Shown piece by piece: positions 51,872 through 60,285 of a DNA stretch of 64,000 nt. Position numbers and translations under genes: made by a program. Position 1 is the first letter of the stretch, and the number at the start of each line of letters is the position of its first letter. Origin of the DNA: CAIKZZ01 sp036742455 (GTDB taxonomy: Bacteria > Pseudomonadota > Gammaproteobacteria > Steroidobacterales > Steroidobacteraceae); contig DAINQU010000016.1 of assembly GCA_036742455.1 (NCBI GenBank), positions 9,088 to 73,087 of the forward strand. Reading direction: 5' to 3'. The notes under the pieces were generated by a model. It saw only the letters and a list, made by a program, of their open reading frames with translations. It was not told the DNA's origin and did not search any database.

Positions 51872-52426
51872 ATGTCAGACGTATCTCGGACGGTATGTGT
51901 GTACTGCGCGTCCAGCGACGGCAAGGATCCGGAGCACCTTCGTGTTGCCCGCCGACTGGGCGAGTTGCTCGCCGAACAAAAGTATTCGCTCGTCTACGGC
52001 GGCAGCCGTATGGGCGCGATGGGCGCCGTGGCGGATGGGGCGCTGTCTCGCGGCGGTCACGTGACAGGCGTCATGCCCGATTTTCTTCGCCGGCTTGAAC
52101 TGGCGCACAACGCGCTGTCGGAGTTGCACATTGTTGACGATATGCGCACTCGTAAGCATCGCATGTTAACCAGTAGTTGCGCGGTCATCGCGCTTCCGGG
52201 GGGATGTGGGACGTTCGAAGAGCTGCTGGAGGCCATTACCCTGCGGAAATTGGGGGTCCATCGTCATCCGATCCTCATCGTTAACACAGCCGGCTTTTAC
52301 GCGCCGCTCCTCGAACTGTTCGACTCGGCCCGGCAGTCGGGCTTTCTCGCGGGCGACGAGGATCTCTGGACAGTGGTTCCAACGGCAGAGGCGGCGGTGG
52401 CTCAACTGACCCGGTTGATCCCGTGA
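51872..52426 (+). CDS. LOG-family nucleoside 5'-monophosphate phosphoribohydrolase
   Basis: This 184-residue protein has VCVYCASSDG, GGSRMGAMGAVADGAL and the PGGCGTFEELLEA motif of LOG/TIGR00730 proteins. The family releases free bases or cytokinins from nucleoside monophosphates. A plant-hormone role is not implied; most bacterial members act in purine or toxic-metabolite handling. The long open frame begins inside the sdaA leader and was trimmed to the ATG at 51872. Its stop overlaps the GNAT start (GTGA). Confidence 0.87.
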   Translation: MSDVSRTVCVYCASSDGKDPEHLRVARRLGELLAEQKYSLVYGGSRMGAMGAVADGALSRGGHVTGVMPDFLRRLELAHNALSELHIVDDMRTRKHRMLTSSCAVIALPGGCGTFEELLEAITLRKLGVHRHPILIVNTAGFYAPLLELFDSARQSGFLAGDEDLWTVVPTAEAAVAQLTRLIP

Positions 52427-52935
52427 ATCCCCCGGCAGACGATTGCACGCTCTGGCGTGCGACACCCGAGCACCTACGGTACGTCTATGAAACCGAGCGG
52501 CTGCCTGGCTATGAGTCCCTTACCGCGCGCTGGTCGCTGGAAGCCCATCTGCTCGCCAGTGCGCGGCCGGACACCCGCTATTTGATCGGCGGGACGCAGT
52601 CCGGGCACCCAATGGGTTTCGTGATACTTCAGCCGCTGGCCGACGCCCATGAGGGCACAAAAATCAAACGGATTGTAGTCTCGCAACCTGGGCAAGGCTT
52701 TGGTCAGCGCTTGTTGGCTGCCACGTATCGTTGGGTGTTCGGCAACACCACCTCCCACCGGATCTGGTTGGATGTTTTTGCGCACAACGCACGCGCCATC
52801 GCCGCATACCGTGCATCGGGAATGACCGTGGACGGCGTGCTTCGCGCGTCGTACGAAATGGAAGAGGGCCGATACGTCGATCGCTGGGTGATGGCCCTGT
52901 TGCGCGACGAGTGGGTAGGCCGGACCAGCGAATGA
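52423..52935 (+). CDS. GNAT-family N-acetyltransferase
   Basis: The 170-residue protein has a GNAT fold with the acetyl-CoA loop in KIKRIVVSQPGQGFGQRLLAATYRWVFG and VFAHNARAIAAYRASGMTVDGVLR, the NARAxxxYxxxGF pattern. The substrate is unknown. It starts at GTG 52423 overlapping the LOG stop, and its own stop overlaps the next gene (ATGA), so three genes are coupled. Confidence 0.82.
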   Translation: MNPPADDCTLWRATPEHLRYVYETERLPGYESLTARWSLEAHLLASARPDTRYLIGGTQSGHPMGFVILQPLADAHEGTKIKRIVVSQPGQGFGQRLLAATYRWVFGNTTSHRIWLDVFAHNARAIAAYRASGMTVDGVLRASYEMEEGRYVDRWVMALLRDEWVGRTSE

Positions 52936-53639
52936 TCACCGTTGCGGCAGCCTTATTGTTGCTGAGTGCCGGTGCGACGCCGGAGGGCATCGTAACCCGC
53001 ATTCCGACTAAGGCGAGGGTGGTTGCGCTGACGTTCGACGCCTGCGAGGCCGGTGTCCCCATGCATTTTGACGCGGGGATACTTGCGGCACTTCAAAACC
53101 ATCCGGTGCCATTTACCGTGTTCGCGTCTGGGAAATTTGTCCGTGATAACGCGGCTGCCGTCGCAGCGTTAGCGGCGTTGCCAGGAGTGCATTTCGAAAA
53201 TCATTCCTGGGACCATCCCCGCGACTTTCGGGATCTCAAGGACGACGAAGTCCTCCGCCAGGTCGCGCTGACCGACGAGGAAATACAGAGAGTGACCGGG
53301 CGCAAGCCAACGCTTTTTCGTTTCCCCGGTGGCAATGCAGACGAGCGAGTGGTGGCGCTCGTGACCGGGACTGGTCACCGGATCGTGCATTGGCGCTGGG
53401 CGGAGGGAGACCCCGACCGTGCCATCGACGCGCCTCGTCTGATCGCGCAGACGCTGGAGCGGACGAACCCGGGCGACATTCTCATCCTGCACATCAATGG
53501 TCGTGGTTGGCATACGGCCGAGGCGCTACCCGACATCCTCCAAGGTTTGGAAACTAAGGGCTATCGGTTCGTCGACTTGGACGACGCGCTCAGTGACCCT
53601 CCTGAGCCAGCCACCTTCGCGTCGAAAAAGCGCAAGTAA
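52932..53639 (+). CDS. Secreted polysaccharide deacetylase-like protein
   Basis: This 235-residue NodB-fold protein starts at ATG 52932 with a short signal peptide (ITVAAALLLLSAGA). The NodB motifs are LTFDACEAG, HSWDHP, RFPGGNADE and LHINGRGWH. The usual second Asp of TFDDG is Ala, with a Cys-Glu after it, as in the TFDxCE subgroup; the catalytic Asp and the metal His pair are present. It may de-N-acetylate a cell-wall or exopolysaccharide. It overlaps the convergent hydrolase gene by 79 bases. Confidence 0.8.
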   Translation: MITVAAALLLLSAGATPEGIVTRIPTKARVVALTFDACEAGVPMHFDAGILAALQNHPVPFTVFASGKFVRDNAAAVAALAALPGVHFENHSWDHPRDFRDLKDDEVLRQVALTDEEIQRVTGRKPTLFRFPGGNADERVVALVTGTGHRIVHWRWAEGDPDRAIDAPRLIAQTLERTNPGDILILHINGRGWHTAEALPDILQGLETKGYRFVDLDDALSDPPEPATFASKKRK

Positions 53640-54472
53640 TCACGGGCGGTTTGGGCGGGAGACTCAATCATGGGCAGGTGGCCGACGTCAGGCATCATGA
53701 CGATCTGGTGATTGGGGAATACAGTCTGCTGTTCGACGACGCAGGCTGGGCTCAGAATTCGATCACGCGCTCCCCAGACGATACAGACCGGTAACTCGGC
53801 TATGGCTTTCTGTGCCGTCAGGGGCGGTGAGTGCTGGGTCAGTTCGTCCAAAATGTCGGTGTGTAAAGGCAAGTCCGCGATGGCACGCTTGGCATACGCC
53901 TCGCGAAGCGACCGAGGCATTAACACGGCCTTTGCGGTGACCATACTCACCAGGCGATCGAAGTCCGCCTTGGAGCGAACCAGGAGCGGGAGATGGCCCT
54001 CCCGCGTATAACTGGCGAACATTTCCGATTGCAACGCAGTCGGGCAGCCGAGCGCATTCAGCAGCCAAAGCGAACTCACCCGATCCGGTTGATCGATAGC
54101 TATTTGTGCGGCAACAAAGCCACCCATGGAATTTCCGCCGATGTGCGCGCGCTGAATCCCGAGGGCATCCAAAAACCGAACGACGTGCGCGGCTTGGCTT
54201 GGAATGTCATGACGGAGACGTCGATCGCGCGATGCACTCCCAAAGCCAGGTAGGTCGGGGCAGAGCACTCGGAAGCGACCCCGGAGATGCTTGGCGACTC
54301 GAGCGAAGTGGTAACCGTCGGCGCCGAATCCGTGTAGGAGGACGAGAACTGGACCGGTTCCGGCCTCTAGGTAAGGAACGGAAAGCGAGTCGATGTTAAC
54401 GTCACGCCGTCGAATCCCACTGGCGAAGCGCTCCAAAGCAAGCCAGCCGCGCGCCCGAAGACCGATGTTCAC
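53561..54472 (-). CDS. Alpha/beta-hydrolase
   Basis: The 303-residue protein has the oxyanion HGFG, the nucleophile elbow GNSMGG (Ser115), an acid in GARDRILSP and the catalytic His in VGHLPM. It is an esterase, lipase or C-C hydrolase of unknown substrate. The GTG at 54472 has AAGGAG six bases upstream and was preferred to ATG 54493. It lies 33 bases after a Baeyer-Villiger monooxygenase gene; the ester made by such an enzyme could be its substrate. Its 3' end overlaps the deacetylase gene on the other strand. Confidence 0.82.
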   Translation of the reverse strand: MNIGLRARGWLALERFASGIRRRDVNIDSLSVPYLEAGTGPVLVLLHGFGADGYHFARVAKHLRGRFRVLCPDLPGFGSASRDRRLRHDIPSQAAHVVRFLDALGIQRAHIGGNSMGGFVAAQIAIDQPDRVSSLWLLNALGCPTALQSEMFASYTREGHLPLLVRSKADFDRLVSMVTAKAVLMPRSLREAYAKRAIADLPLHTDILDELTQHSPPLTAQKAIAELPVCIVWGARDRILSPACVVEQQTVFPNHQIVMMPDVGHLPMIESPAQTARDYLRFFDAKVAGSGGSLSASSKSTNR

Positions 54473-54505
54473 TCCACGCTCCTTCGCGCACATGGGCGGA
54501 TTAGG

Positions 54506-55954
54506 CTAGGTGAAAATATAATCCGCATAGCGAGGTCGGCGCATTGAGCGGCTGAACTGCGTAATAAATCCGGGAAAGGTTCCCAGTACGCGACCGTCAT
54601 CCGTTTTGTACCAGCTGTTGCAGCGCCGATCGGCCCAGACCGTAGCGGTCATTTTACGCTGCAATTCTTGGTTGTACGCTTGCAACGCCTGCGGTCGAAT
54701 ACGCATCGCGCGAGCGCCTCGCTGGTCCATTTCCTCGAGACACTTGATGACATAGCGGACCTGCGCCTCGATCGGTATCAATACTGAGGTGTGTCCAGTG
54801 CCGGTATTGGGCCCTAAGAGAAACCAGAGATTGGGAAATCCGTCGACGGTGGTCCCTCGATAGGCTTCGGGGCCGTTTGCCCAACGCGCCTCGAGGGTGT
54901 TATCCCCGCACTGGATTGCCAATGAACCCAGTGGGTGCAATGTGTCGAAACCCGTCGCACAAAGAATGACATCCGCTGTCGTGTGACAGCCGTCGATATC
55001 CACGACACCGTTGGCCGAGAAGGTCTCTGCGGCAGGATGCAGCGTCACGTGAGGTTGCTGGATCGCCGGATAGTAATCATCCGACAGGAGTATCCGTTTG
55101 CATCCGATCGGGTAGGTCGGCGTCAGACGGCGCCTTAATGCGGGATCTTTCACGCTGGACGCGAGATGGCGTTTCGCGACCGATGACATTAAGCGGTGCA
55201 TCAGGCCGACGCGCCGAAAAGCCGGAAAGATGGCCTCCGCCTGAAGGTGGAGACACTCTCGGTAAATGCGCCACAGTGCGGGATTCCGAAGAAGGCGCTG
55301 GGTCCGTTCGCTGTAGGGATGATCACCGCGCGGCACGATCCAAGAGGGCGTGCGCTGATACACATCGACATGTGCGCATTGCCGCACGATCGCCGGTAGC
55401 ACTTGGATGGCGCTGGCTGCCGTACCGATTAAGGCGACGCGTTTGTTGCGTAGGTCGACCCGCGAGTCCCAATCGGCCGTATGCAGTACGGGCCCAGAGA
55501 AATGGTCGATCCCGATGGGGCGTTGCGGACGGTTCAAGGGGCCCATGCTGACAACGAAATGCCGCGCGCAGAGCCTCGACCCGTCGGAGGCGGTGATCCT
55601 CCAACGTTGCGTGGAGTCATCAAACACAGCCGACTCAATACGACGACCGAGACGCAAATGCGGTTCTAAACCAAACCGAGTGACGCAATCCTGGGCGTAT
55701 TGCTGAATTTCCGCGCCAGGCGCGTAGACGCGCGACCAGTTCGGGTTCGGCGCAAACGAATAGCTATACAAATGGGATGGCACGTCGCATTGGGCGCCGG
55801 GGTACTGGTTATGCCACCACGTGCCACCCACCGCGGTGGCTGATTCCAAGATCAAAAAATCTTGGCGCCCCGAGCGACGCAGCGCTGCGCCCATGGCGAT
55901 GCCCGATAGCCCCGCACCGAGTATGACGACGTCAAGTTCGATGTCGGGGGGCAT
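54506..55954 (-). CDS. Flavin-containing Baeyer-Villiger monooxygenase
   Basis: This 482-residue flavoprotein has the FAD motif GAGLSG (13-18), the exact BVMO fingerprint F152-x-G-x3-H158-x3-W162 (HFSGPVLHTADWD) and a second dinucleotide motif IGTAASA (177-183). It should insert oxygen next to a ketone using NADPH and O2, making an ester. Its stop lies 33 bases before the alpha/beta hydrolase and its start 13 bases after the HyuA-like gene. The natural ketone is unknown. Confidence 0.88.
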   Translation of the reverse strand: MPPDIELDVVILGAGLSGIAMGAALRRSGRQDFLILESATAVGGTWWHNQYPGAQCDVPSHLYSYSFAPNPNWSRVYAPGAEIQQYAQDCVTRFGLEPHLRLGRRIESAVFDDSTQRWRITASDGSRLCARHFVVSMGPLNRPQRPIGIDHFSGPVLHTADWDSRVDLRNKRVALIGTAASAIQVLPAIVRQCAHVDVYQRTPSWIVPRGDHPYSERTQRLLRNPALWRIYRECLHLQAEAIFPAFRRVGLMHRLMSSVAKRHLASSVKDPALRRRLTPTYPIGCKRILLSDDYYPAIQQPHVTLHPAAETFSANGVVDIDGCHTTADVILCATGFDTLHPLGSLAIQCGDNTLEARWANGPEAYRGTTVDGFPNLWFLLGPNTGTGHTSVLIPIEAQVRYVIKCLEEMDQRGARAMRIRPQALQAYNQELQRKMTATVWADRRCNSWYKTDDGRVLGTFPGFITQFSRSMRRPRYADYIFT

Positions 55955-55967
55955 CAGCGACCGCGAC

Positions 55968-58019
55968 TTAGCCGGCCAACGGCCGGCCCGTCGCCGTGGC
56001 GCGGACGGTCAATTCGGCCACGTAATCGCCGCCCGTTCCCATGTGGGCGCGTTGCTCTCGCGTCTCGATACGGACGGCGGGATCCTCTGCGCCAGCGCGC
56101 AGCGCCGCTTCAAGCGCCAATGACCTCGCGGCCTTCTTGGCATGCTCGACGGCCTCATCGAGGTCCGAATAATCCCGCGCACCGGCAGGGTCGTGCACTC
56201 GATAGATTTTGAAGGACGGCTGATTGATGAGCACTTCAATCGTTTCTGTGACAACGCCGGCGACTGCGCCGACCGCGTTGCACACGCCGGCATGTTCGGG
56301 AATATGCAATTCGCACCCTAGGCGCCGGGCTACTTCCGGGTAGTAGGCGGCAACTGGAGCACCGATGGCGATGAGTGGAACGGCAAGACGAAGGCCACCA
56401 CCCACCAGCGACGAGAACGTCTTGCCTGCAAGCATGTCGTCTACGAGGCGGTCCCCGAGAATACCCCATCGACCGTCCTTCGCCTCGAGACCCGGATCGT
56501 GTGCGAGGGCCGTGCCGAAGACGATACGGCCCGACTCGCGCACGATGTGTTCGTGCGTTCTTTGGGCGATTTCTTCGGGCGTGGGTGTACGGTCGAGTGC
56601 CCGACCGTTGCGCTCCGCAATCGCAAGTATCTGGGCAGCCAATACGGCCGCTTCCTGGCACCAACTGGTCTGGATACCCAGGACGTGCATGGCGTCGCTC
56701 GGCGTGAATCCGGCGATCGTCACGAGCCGGGCATCCGCGAGGCGGCGTAACGCGGCAAGTCCCGGCAAGTTTCGACAAAACGACGACACTCGGCACGGCT
56801 CGTCAGAGACACCGTCCCAGGCGCGGCGTTCCAAACCATCGGCGTGGGCCGGCAGTGCAGCGCCGGGATTCCGGTACGCGTAGAGGGTCGGAAAGTCCGG
56901 TAGGCGGTCCTGTACCGAGAGCGTCCGCAGATCTTGCAGGATGGACGGAAATTGGCTCGCAGCGAGGCTCAACGAGGTCACTTTGCGCGGACCCACCCGT
57001 AATCGATGGTCACGGTCTAAGTCGACTTCGCTGTCGCCGCCGAGACCCATCGTCCGAACATCGACGGCCTCCACCATGGTGCGCCATCCCCCGATCAACG
57101 CACCGTCGCCGGACACTCGAGGTCGGCCGTCTGTCACAACGGCAACGTCTGTCGTTGTGCCGCCCATATCGGACACCGAAAAATCCCGAAGGCCGGTCAG
57201 AAAGCCTGCGCCCACAACGCTAGCGGCGGGCCCCGAAAGCACGGTCTCGACCGGAAATTCCAGGGCCACGTCGGCGCGCATCAAAGAGCCGTCACCTTTG
57301 ACGATCATCAACGGTGCATGGATCTGCTCTGCCGCGAGTACCTTGCTCAGTGCTTCGATCAACTGGCGAATCTGCGGTGTGAGGCGCGCATTTAGCGCTG
57401 CTGTCAGTGCTCGGCGCGGCGCGTCAAGGCGTGAACTCAGTTCGTGTGCGCACGTTACGGACTTGCCGGTGACCTCGCGAATGATTTCCTTCATCCGCAA
57501 TTCATGCGCCGGATTGCGTACTGAGAAACGCGAGGAGACGGCAAAGGCGTCGACGCGATCCGTACAGTCGCGGATCGCTTTGATCGCTCCGGCCTCGTCA
57601 AGCGCCTCGAACACGTCGCCGGTGGCATCATGTCCACCGCGCACGCGAATGATGGTGCCCATGCCGTCCTTGAGGAGGCCTGATCGTTCCACCATGGCGT
57701 CGTCGAATCCGACCAACACGCAGCCGACCGGACTGAATCGATTTTCAACCACGGAGTTTGTGGCCAACGTAGTCGACACCGACACCAACGTTACGGCCTC
57801 GCGAGTTCCATCCGCGGGCATCTTGTCCAGTACTGCACGTATTGCCCCGGCGATCCCCACCGACAGATCCCAGTGAGTGGTCAGCGCCTTCGCGGTGGCA
57901 ACCACGTTGCGGCGGCCATCCAAGATGGCCGCATCGGTAAACGTACCGCCGGTATCAAAGCCGAGCCAGTATTGGGTCGCGGGCGGTACATCGATTGTGG
58001 AGGCGTCTAGCGGCGGCAT
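55968..58019 (-). CDS. HyuA-like hydantoinase/oxoprolinase A-family subunit
   Basis: The 683-residue protein has the sugar-kinase/Hsp70-like fold of HyuA: FDTGGTFTDAAI, VSVSTTLATNSVVE, LSGPAASVVGAGFLTGL, VSDMGGTTTDVAVV and LVGGGLRLAVPLIAIGAPVAAYYPE. These ATPase subunits act in N-methylhydantoin hydrolysis, acetone carboxylation or acetophenone carboxylation, together with a HyuB-type partner. No HyuB gene is adjacent, so the reaction is open. It is 60 bases after the Cys/Met PLP gene and 13 bases before the monooxygenase gene. Confidence 0.85.
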   Translation of the reverse strand: MPPLDASTIDVPPATQYWLGFDTGGTFTDAAILDGRRNVVATAKALTTHWDLSVGIAGAIRAVLDKMPADGTREAVTLVSVSTTLATNSVVENRFSPVGCVLVGFDDAMVERSGLLKDGMGTIIRVRGGHDATGDVFEALDEAGAIKAIRDCTDRVDAFAVSSRFSVRNPAHELRMKEIIREVTGKSVTCAHELSSRLDAPRRALTAALNARLTPQIRQLIEALSKVLAAEQIHAPLMIVKGDGSLMRADVALEFPVETVLSGPAASVVGAGFLTGLRDFSVSDMGGTTTDVAVVTDGRPRVSGDGALIGGWRTMVEAVDVRTMGLGGDSEVDLDRDHRLRVGPRKVTSLSLAASQFPSILQDLRTLSVQDRLPDFPTLYAYRNPGAALPAHADGLERRAWDGVSDEPCRVSSFCRNLPGLAALRRLADARLVTIAGFTPSDAMHVLGIQTSWCQEAAVLAAQILAIAERNGRALDRTPTPEEIAQRTHEHIVRESGRIVFGTALAHDPGLEAKDGRWGILGDRLVDDMLAGKTFSSLVGGGLRLAVPLIAIGAPVAAYYPEVARRLGCELHIPEHAGVCNAVGAVAGVVTETIEVLINQPSFKIYRVHDPAGARDYSDLDEAVEHAKKAARSLALEAALRAGAEDPAVRIETREQRAHMGTGGDYVAELTVRATATGRPLAG

Positions 58020-58079
58020 GATCGGTGTCGGTATTAGGGGGCCCCGGAATCTATCACAACCTCCGGATCGCCTAGGCCC

Positions 58080-59264
58080 TCAGATGCGAGCCAACGCTTG
58101 CTCAAGGTCACTGATGAGATCCCCGGCGTCCTCGATACCCACGGAGTACCGGATGAGCGTCTCGGGTATGCCAGCGCGGGCGCGTTCTTCCGCGGTGAGT
58201 TCCACATGACTCGTGACCTTCGGAGGACCCGCGGTGGTTGCGACACCGCCCAAGTGGGCTGCCCGCTGTGCCAACTTTAAATTGTCCAGTACGATTGATA
58301 GTGCTGCATCGCCGCCGACGGGAACGAAGGACAGCACACCGCCAAAGCCACGCATCTGGGCTCGGGCAATGGCATGCCCCGGGTGGTTGGCGAGGCCCGG
58401 GTAAAGCACCTGCTGAATCTTCGAATGACCGGTTAAATACTCGGCAATCGTCTGAGCATTTTCATTATGGCGAGCCATCCGCAGTCCCAAGGTCTTCATG
58501 CCACGCAGTACTGCATAGGCGCCTTCCGGGCTCAGTGTGGCACCGGCGATTTCGCGAAAGTGGTGGACCTTCTTCACGAGGTCGGCCCTGCCTGAGATGA
58601 CGCCCGCCAATACATCGGAATGGCCAGCCAGAAACTTCGTTGCACTGTGCAAGACGAGGTCACTACCCAGTAACGCTGGCCGTTGGTTGACCGGCGTCGC
58701 AAAGGTGTTGTCGGTAATGGTGACCGCGCCGACCGCCCGAGCGGCGGCGCACAGACGCCGAATGTCGACAATTTTGAGCGTTGGATTCGTTGGTGTTTCG
58801 AGATAGACCAACTGGCAGCCGCGCGCGATTTCGGCTTCCGCTTGCTGGAAATCTGTGGTGTCACACAGCGTGACTTGGATTCCATAACGAGGCAAGAACT
58901 CCTCGAACATCACATTGGTGCCGCCGTAGGAGTCCCGGATGCTGACGACGCGATCGCCCTGCGAAAGGAGTCCAAGCAGCGCGGAGCTAATCGCAGCCAT
59001 GCCCGTCGAGAAAGCGGCTGCCGCCTCATTTCCGTCCAATAGCGCCATTTTGTGTTCTAGAACGGCGAGCGTGGGATTGCTGTTTCGGGAGTAGATGTGG
59101 CCGTCAGCCCGACCGGTAGCAACCGCATGCCACTCGTCAAGCGACTCGTGCGCAAACGTAGAGGCGCTGTAAATGGGCGTAACTGCAGCGCCGTAGGGAA
59201 ACGGCCCTTCTTCGGCCGCCCACACAGACAGCGTATCGAACTGCAGAGATTTCGGATCGGTCAT
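58080..59264 (-). CDS. Cys/Met-metabolism PLP-dependent enzyme (trans-sulfuration family), second copy
   Basis: This 394-residue protein has TPIYSASTFAHESLDEWHAV, IYSRNSNPTLAVLEHKMALLDG, VSIRDSYGGTNVMFEEFLPR, and the PLP Lys in LVLHSATKFLAGHSDVLAGVISG. It is paralogous to the enzyme at 13475-14644 but clearly diverged. The exact C-S reaction cannot be told. The ATG at 59264 is preceded by GGGTG. It sits 12 bases after an EamA exporter gene and opens toward the HyuA-BVMO-hydrolase genes. Confidence 0.82.
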   Translation of the reverse strand: MTDPKSLQFDTLSVWAAEEGPFPYGAAVTPIYSASTFAHESLDEWHAVATGRADGHIYSRNSNPTLAVLEHKMALLDGNEAAAAFSTGMAAISSALLGLLSQGDRVVSIRDSYGGTNVMFEEFLPRYGIQVTLCDTTDFQQAEAEIARGCQLVYLETPTNPTLKIVDIRRLCAAARAVGAVTITDNTFATPVNQRPALLGSDLVLHSATKFLAGHSDVLAGVISGRADLVKKVHHFREIAGATLSPEGAYAVLRGMKTLGLRMARHNENAQTIAEYLTGHSKIQQVLYPGLANHPGHAIARAQMRGFGGVLSFVPVGGDAALSIVLDNLKLAQRAAHLGGVATTAGPPKVTSHVELTAEERARAGIPETLIRYSVGIEDAGDLISDLEQALARI

Positions 59265-59276
59265 GGCGACACCCAA

Positions 59277-60179
59277 TCAAAGACGTTGAAAAATTTGGCG
59301 TGCATTTACCGCGAGGATGCCAACCAGCACCATCACCGTTCCCACCAAGAACGAGGGCTCGATGATTTCGCCCAGAAAGACGCGGCCAGCGACGACAGCA
59401 AACAGCGGAGTCAAAAGGGAAAACAGCATGAGACGGGAAGTTAAATAGTGGCGCAGAAGCCAAAACCAGCCGAAGTACGACAATATGCCGATGGCGACAG
59501 TCTGGTACACCATGGAGACGACCGCCCGAACGTTCCAATGCATATCCGTCTGATCCAGACCCACGGCATAGGCCCCCGTGACGAATGTTGCAGCGCTGAC
59601 TTGATAAAAAATGGTCTTGTGGGCCTGTGCTTTCCCGATTCGCGTGCGGCGTAGCCAAATTGTACTGAGGCCCCAAAAGGCGCCGCCTAGCAGCGCGTAG
59701 AGATCGCCGGTGATCATCTCGGTGAGGGGCTTACCGGTGTATCCAAGAAAAGCGCACCCAATTCCGGCGAAGGCGATGAAAATCCCCACCCACTGGGAGG
59801 TAGATAGTCGTTCCTCCGGAAAAATCTGAACGCCGAGCGCCGTAAAGATCGGTGCGGAGTAGAGGAATGCGGTCGTATGGGCAGACGTGGTGTGAGCCAC
59901 CGCTTGGCCGACACAGACAAACTCGGCGGCGAACATCAATCCGAGAATTGAACCGCTCGCCAGCGTACCATCCGCAAACGCTTTCAATCCCTCACGGGCA
60001 AGGGCGAGCGAGCCGAATACAAGGGCTGCCCCGAGAAATCGAATGGTTAATTGCATAAACGGCGGGATATCCGACGCAATGCTTTTCATCAAGCTCTGTT
60101 GGACACCCCAAATCAAGCACAGCACGATCATGAGTACCACCGCGCGCGTATCGAGGGGCTGTCGGGTCGGGGTGTTCAT
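59277..60179 (-). CDS. EamA/DMT-family exporter, second copy
   Basis: The 300-residue protein has ten hydrophobic segments in two EamA repeats (VVLMIVLCLIWGVQQSLMKSI at the start, FLVGTVMVLVGILAVNAR near the end). It exports an unknown small molecule. It starts at 60179, sharing a CATG with a possible divergent start, and is the first gene of the five-gene minus-strand operon with the PLP enzyme 12 bases downstream. Confidence 0.82.
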   Translation of the reverse strand: MNTPTRQPLDTRAVVLMIVLCLIWGVQQSLMKSIASDIPPFMQLTIRFLGAALVFGSLALAREGLKAFADGTLASGSILGLMFAAEFVCVGQAVAHTTSAHTTAFLYSAPIFTALGVQIFPEERLSTSQWVGIFIAFAGIGCAFLGYTGKPLTEMITGDLYALLGGAFWGLSTIWLRRTRIGKAQAHKTIFYQVSAATFVTGAYAVGLDQTDMHWNVRAVVSMVYQTVAIGILSYFGWFWLLRHYLTSRLMLFSLLTPLFAVVAGRVFLGEIIEPSFLVGTVMVLVGILAVNARQIFQRL

Positions 60180-60285
60180 GGCCGCTGCGAAAAGAGGTAA
60201 GTTCTCATTCTACGATGACGAGGACCTTTTGGGGGTCGTCGTTGCGAGTCGCCGGCTGGCGACGAATGCCACGAAGGGGGCGAAT

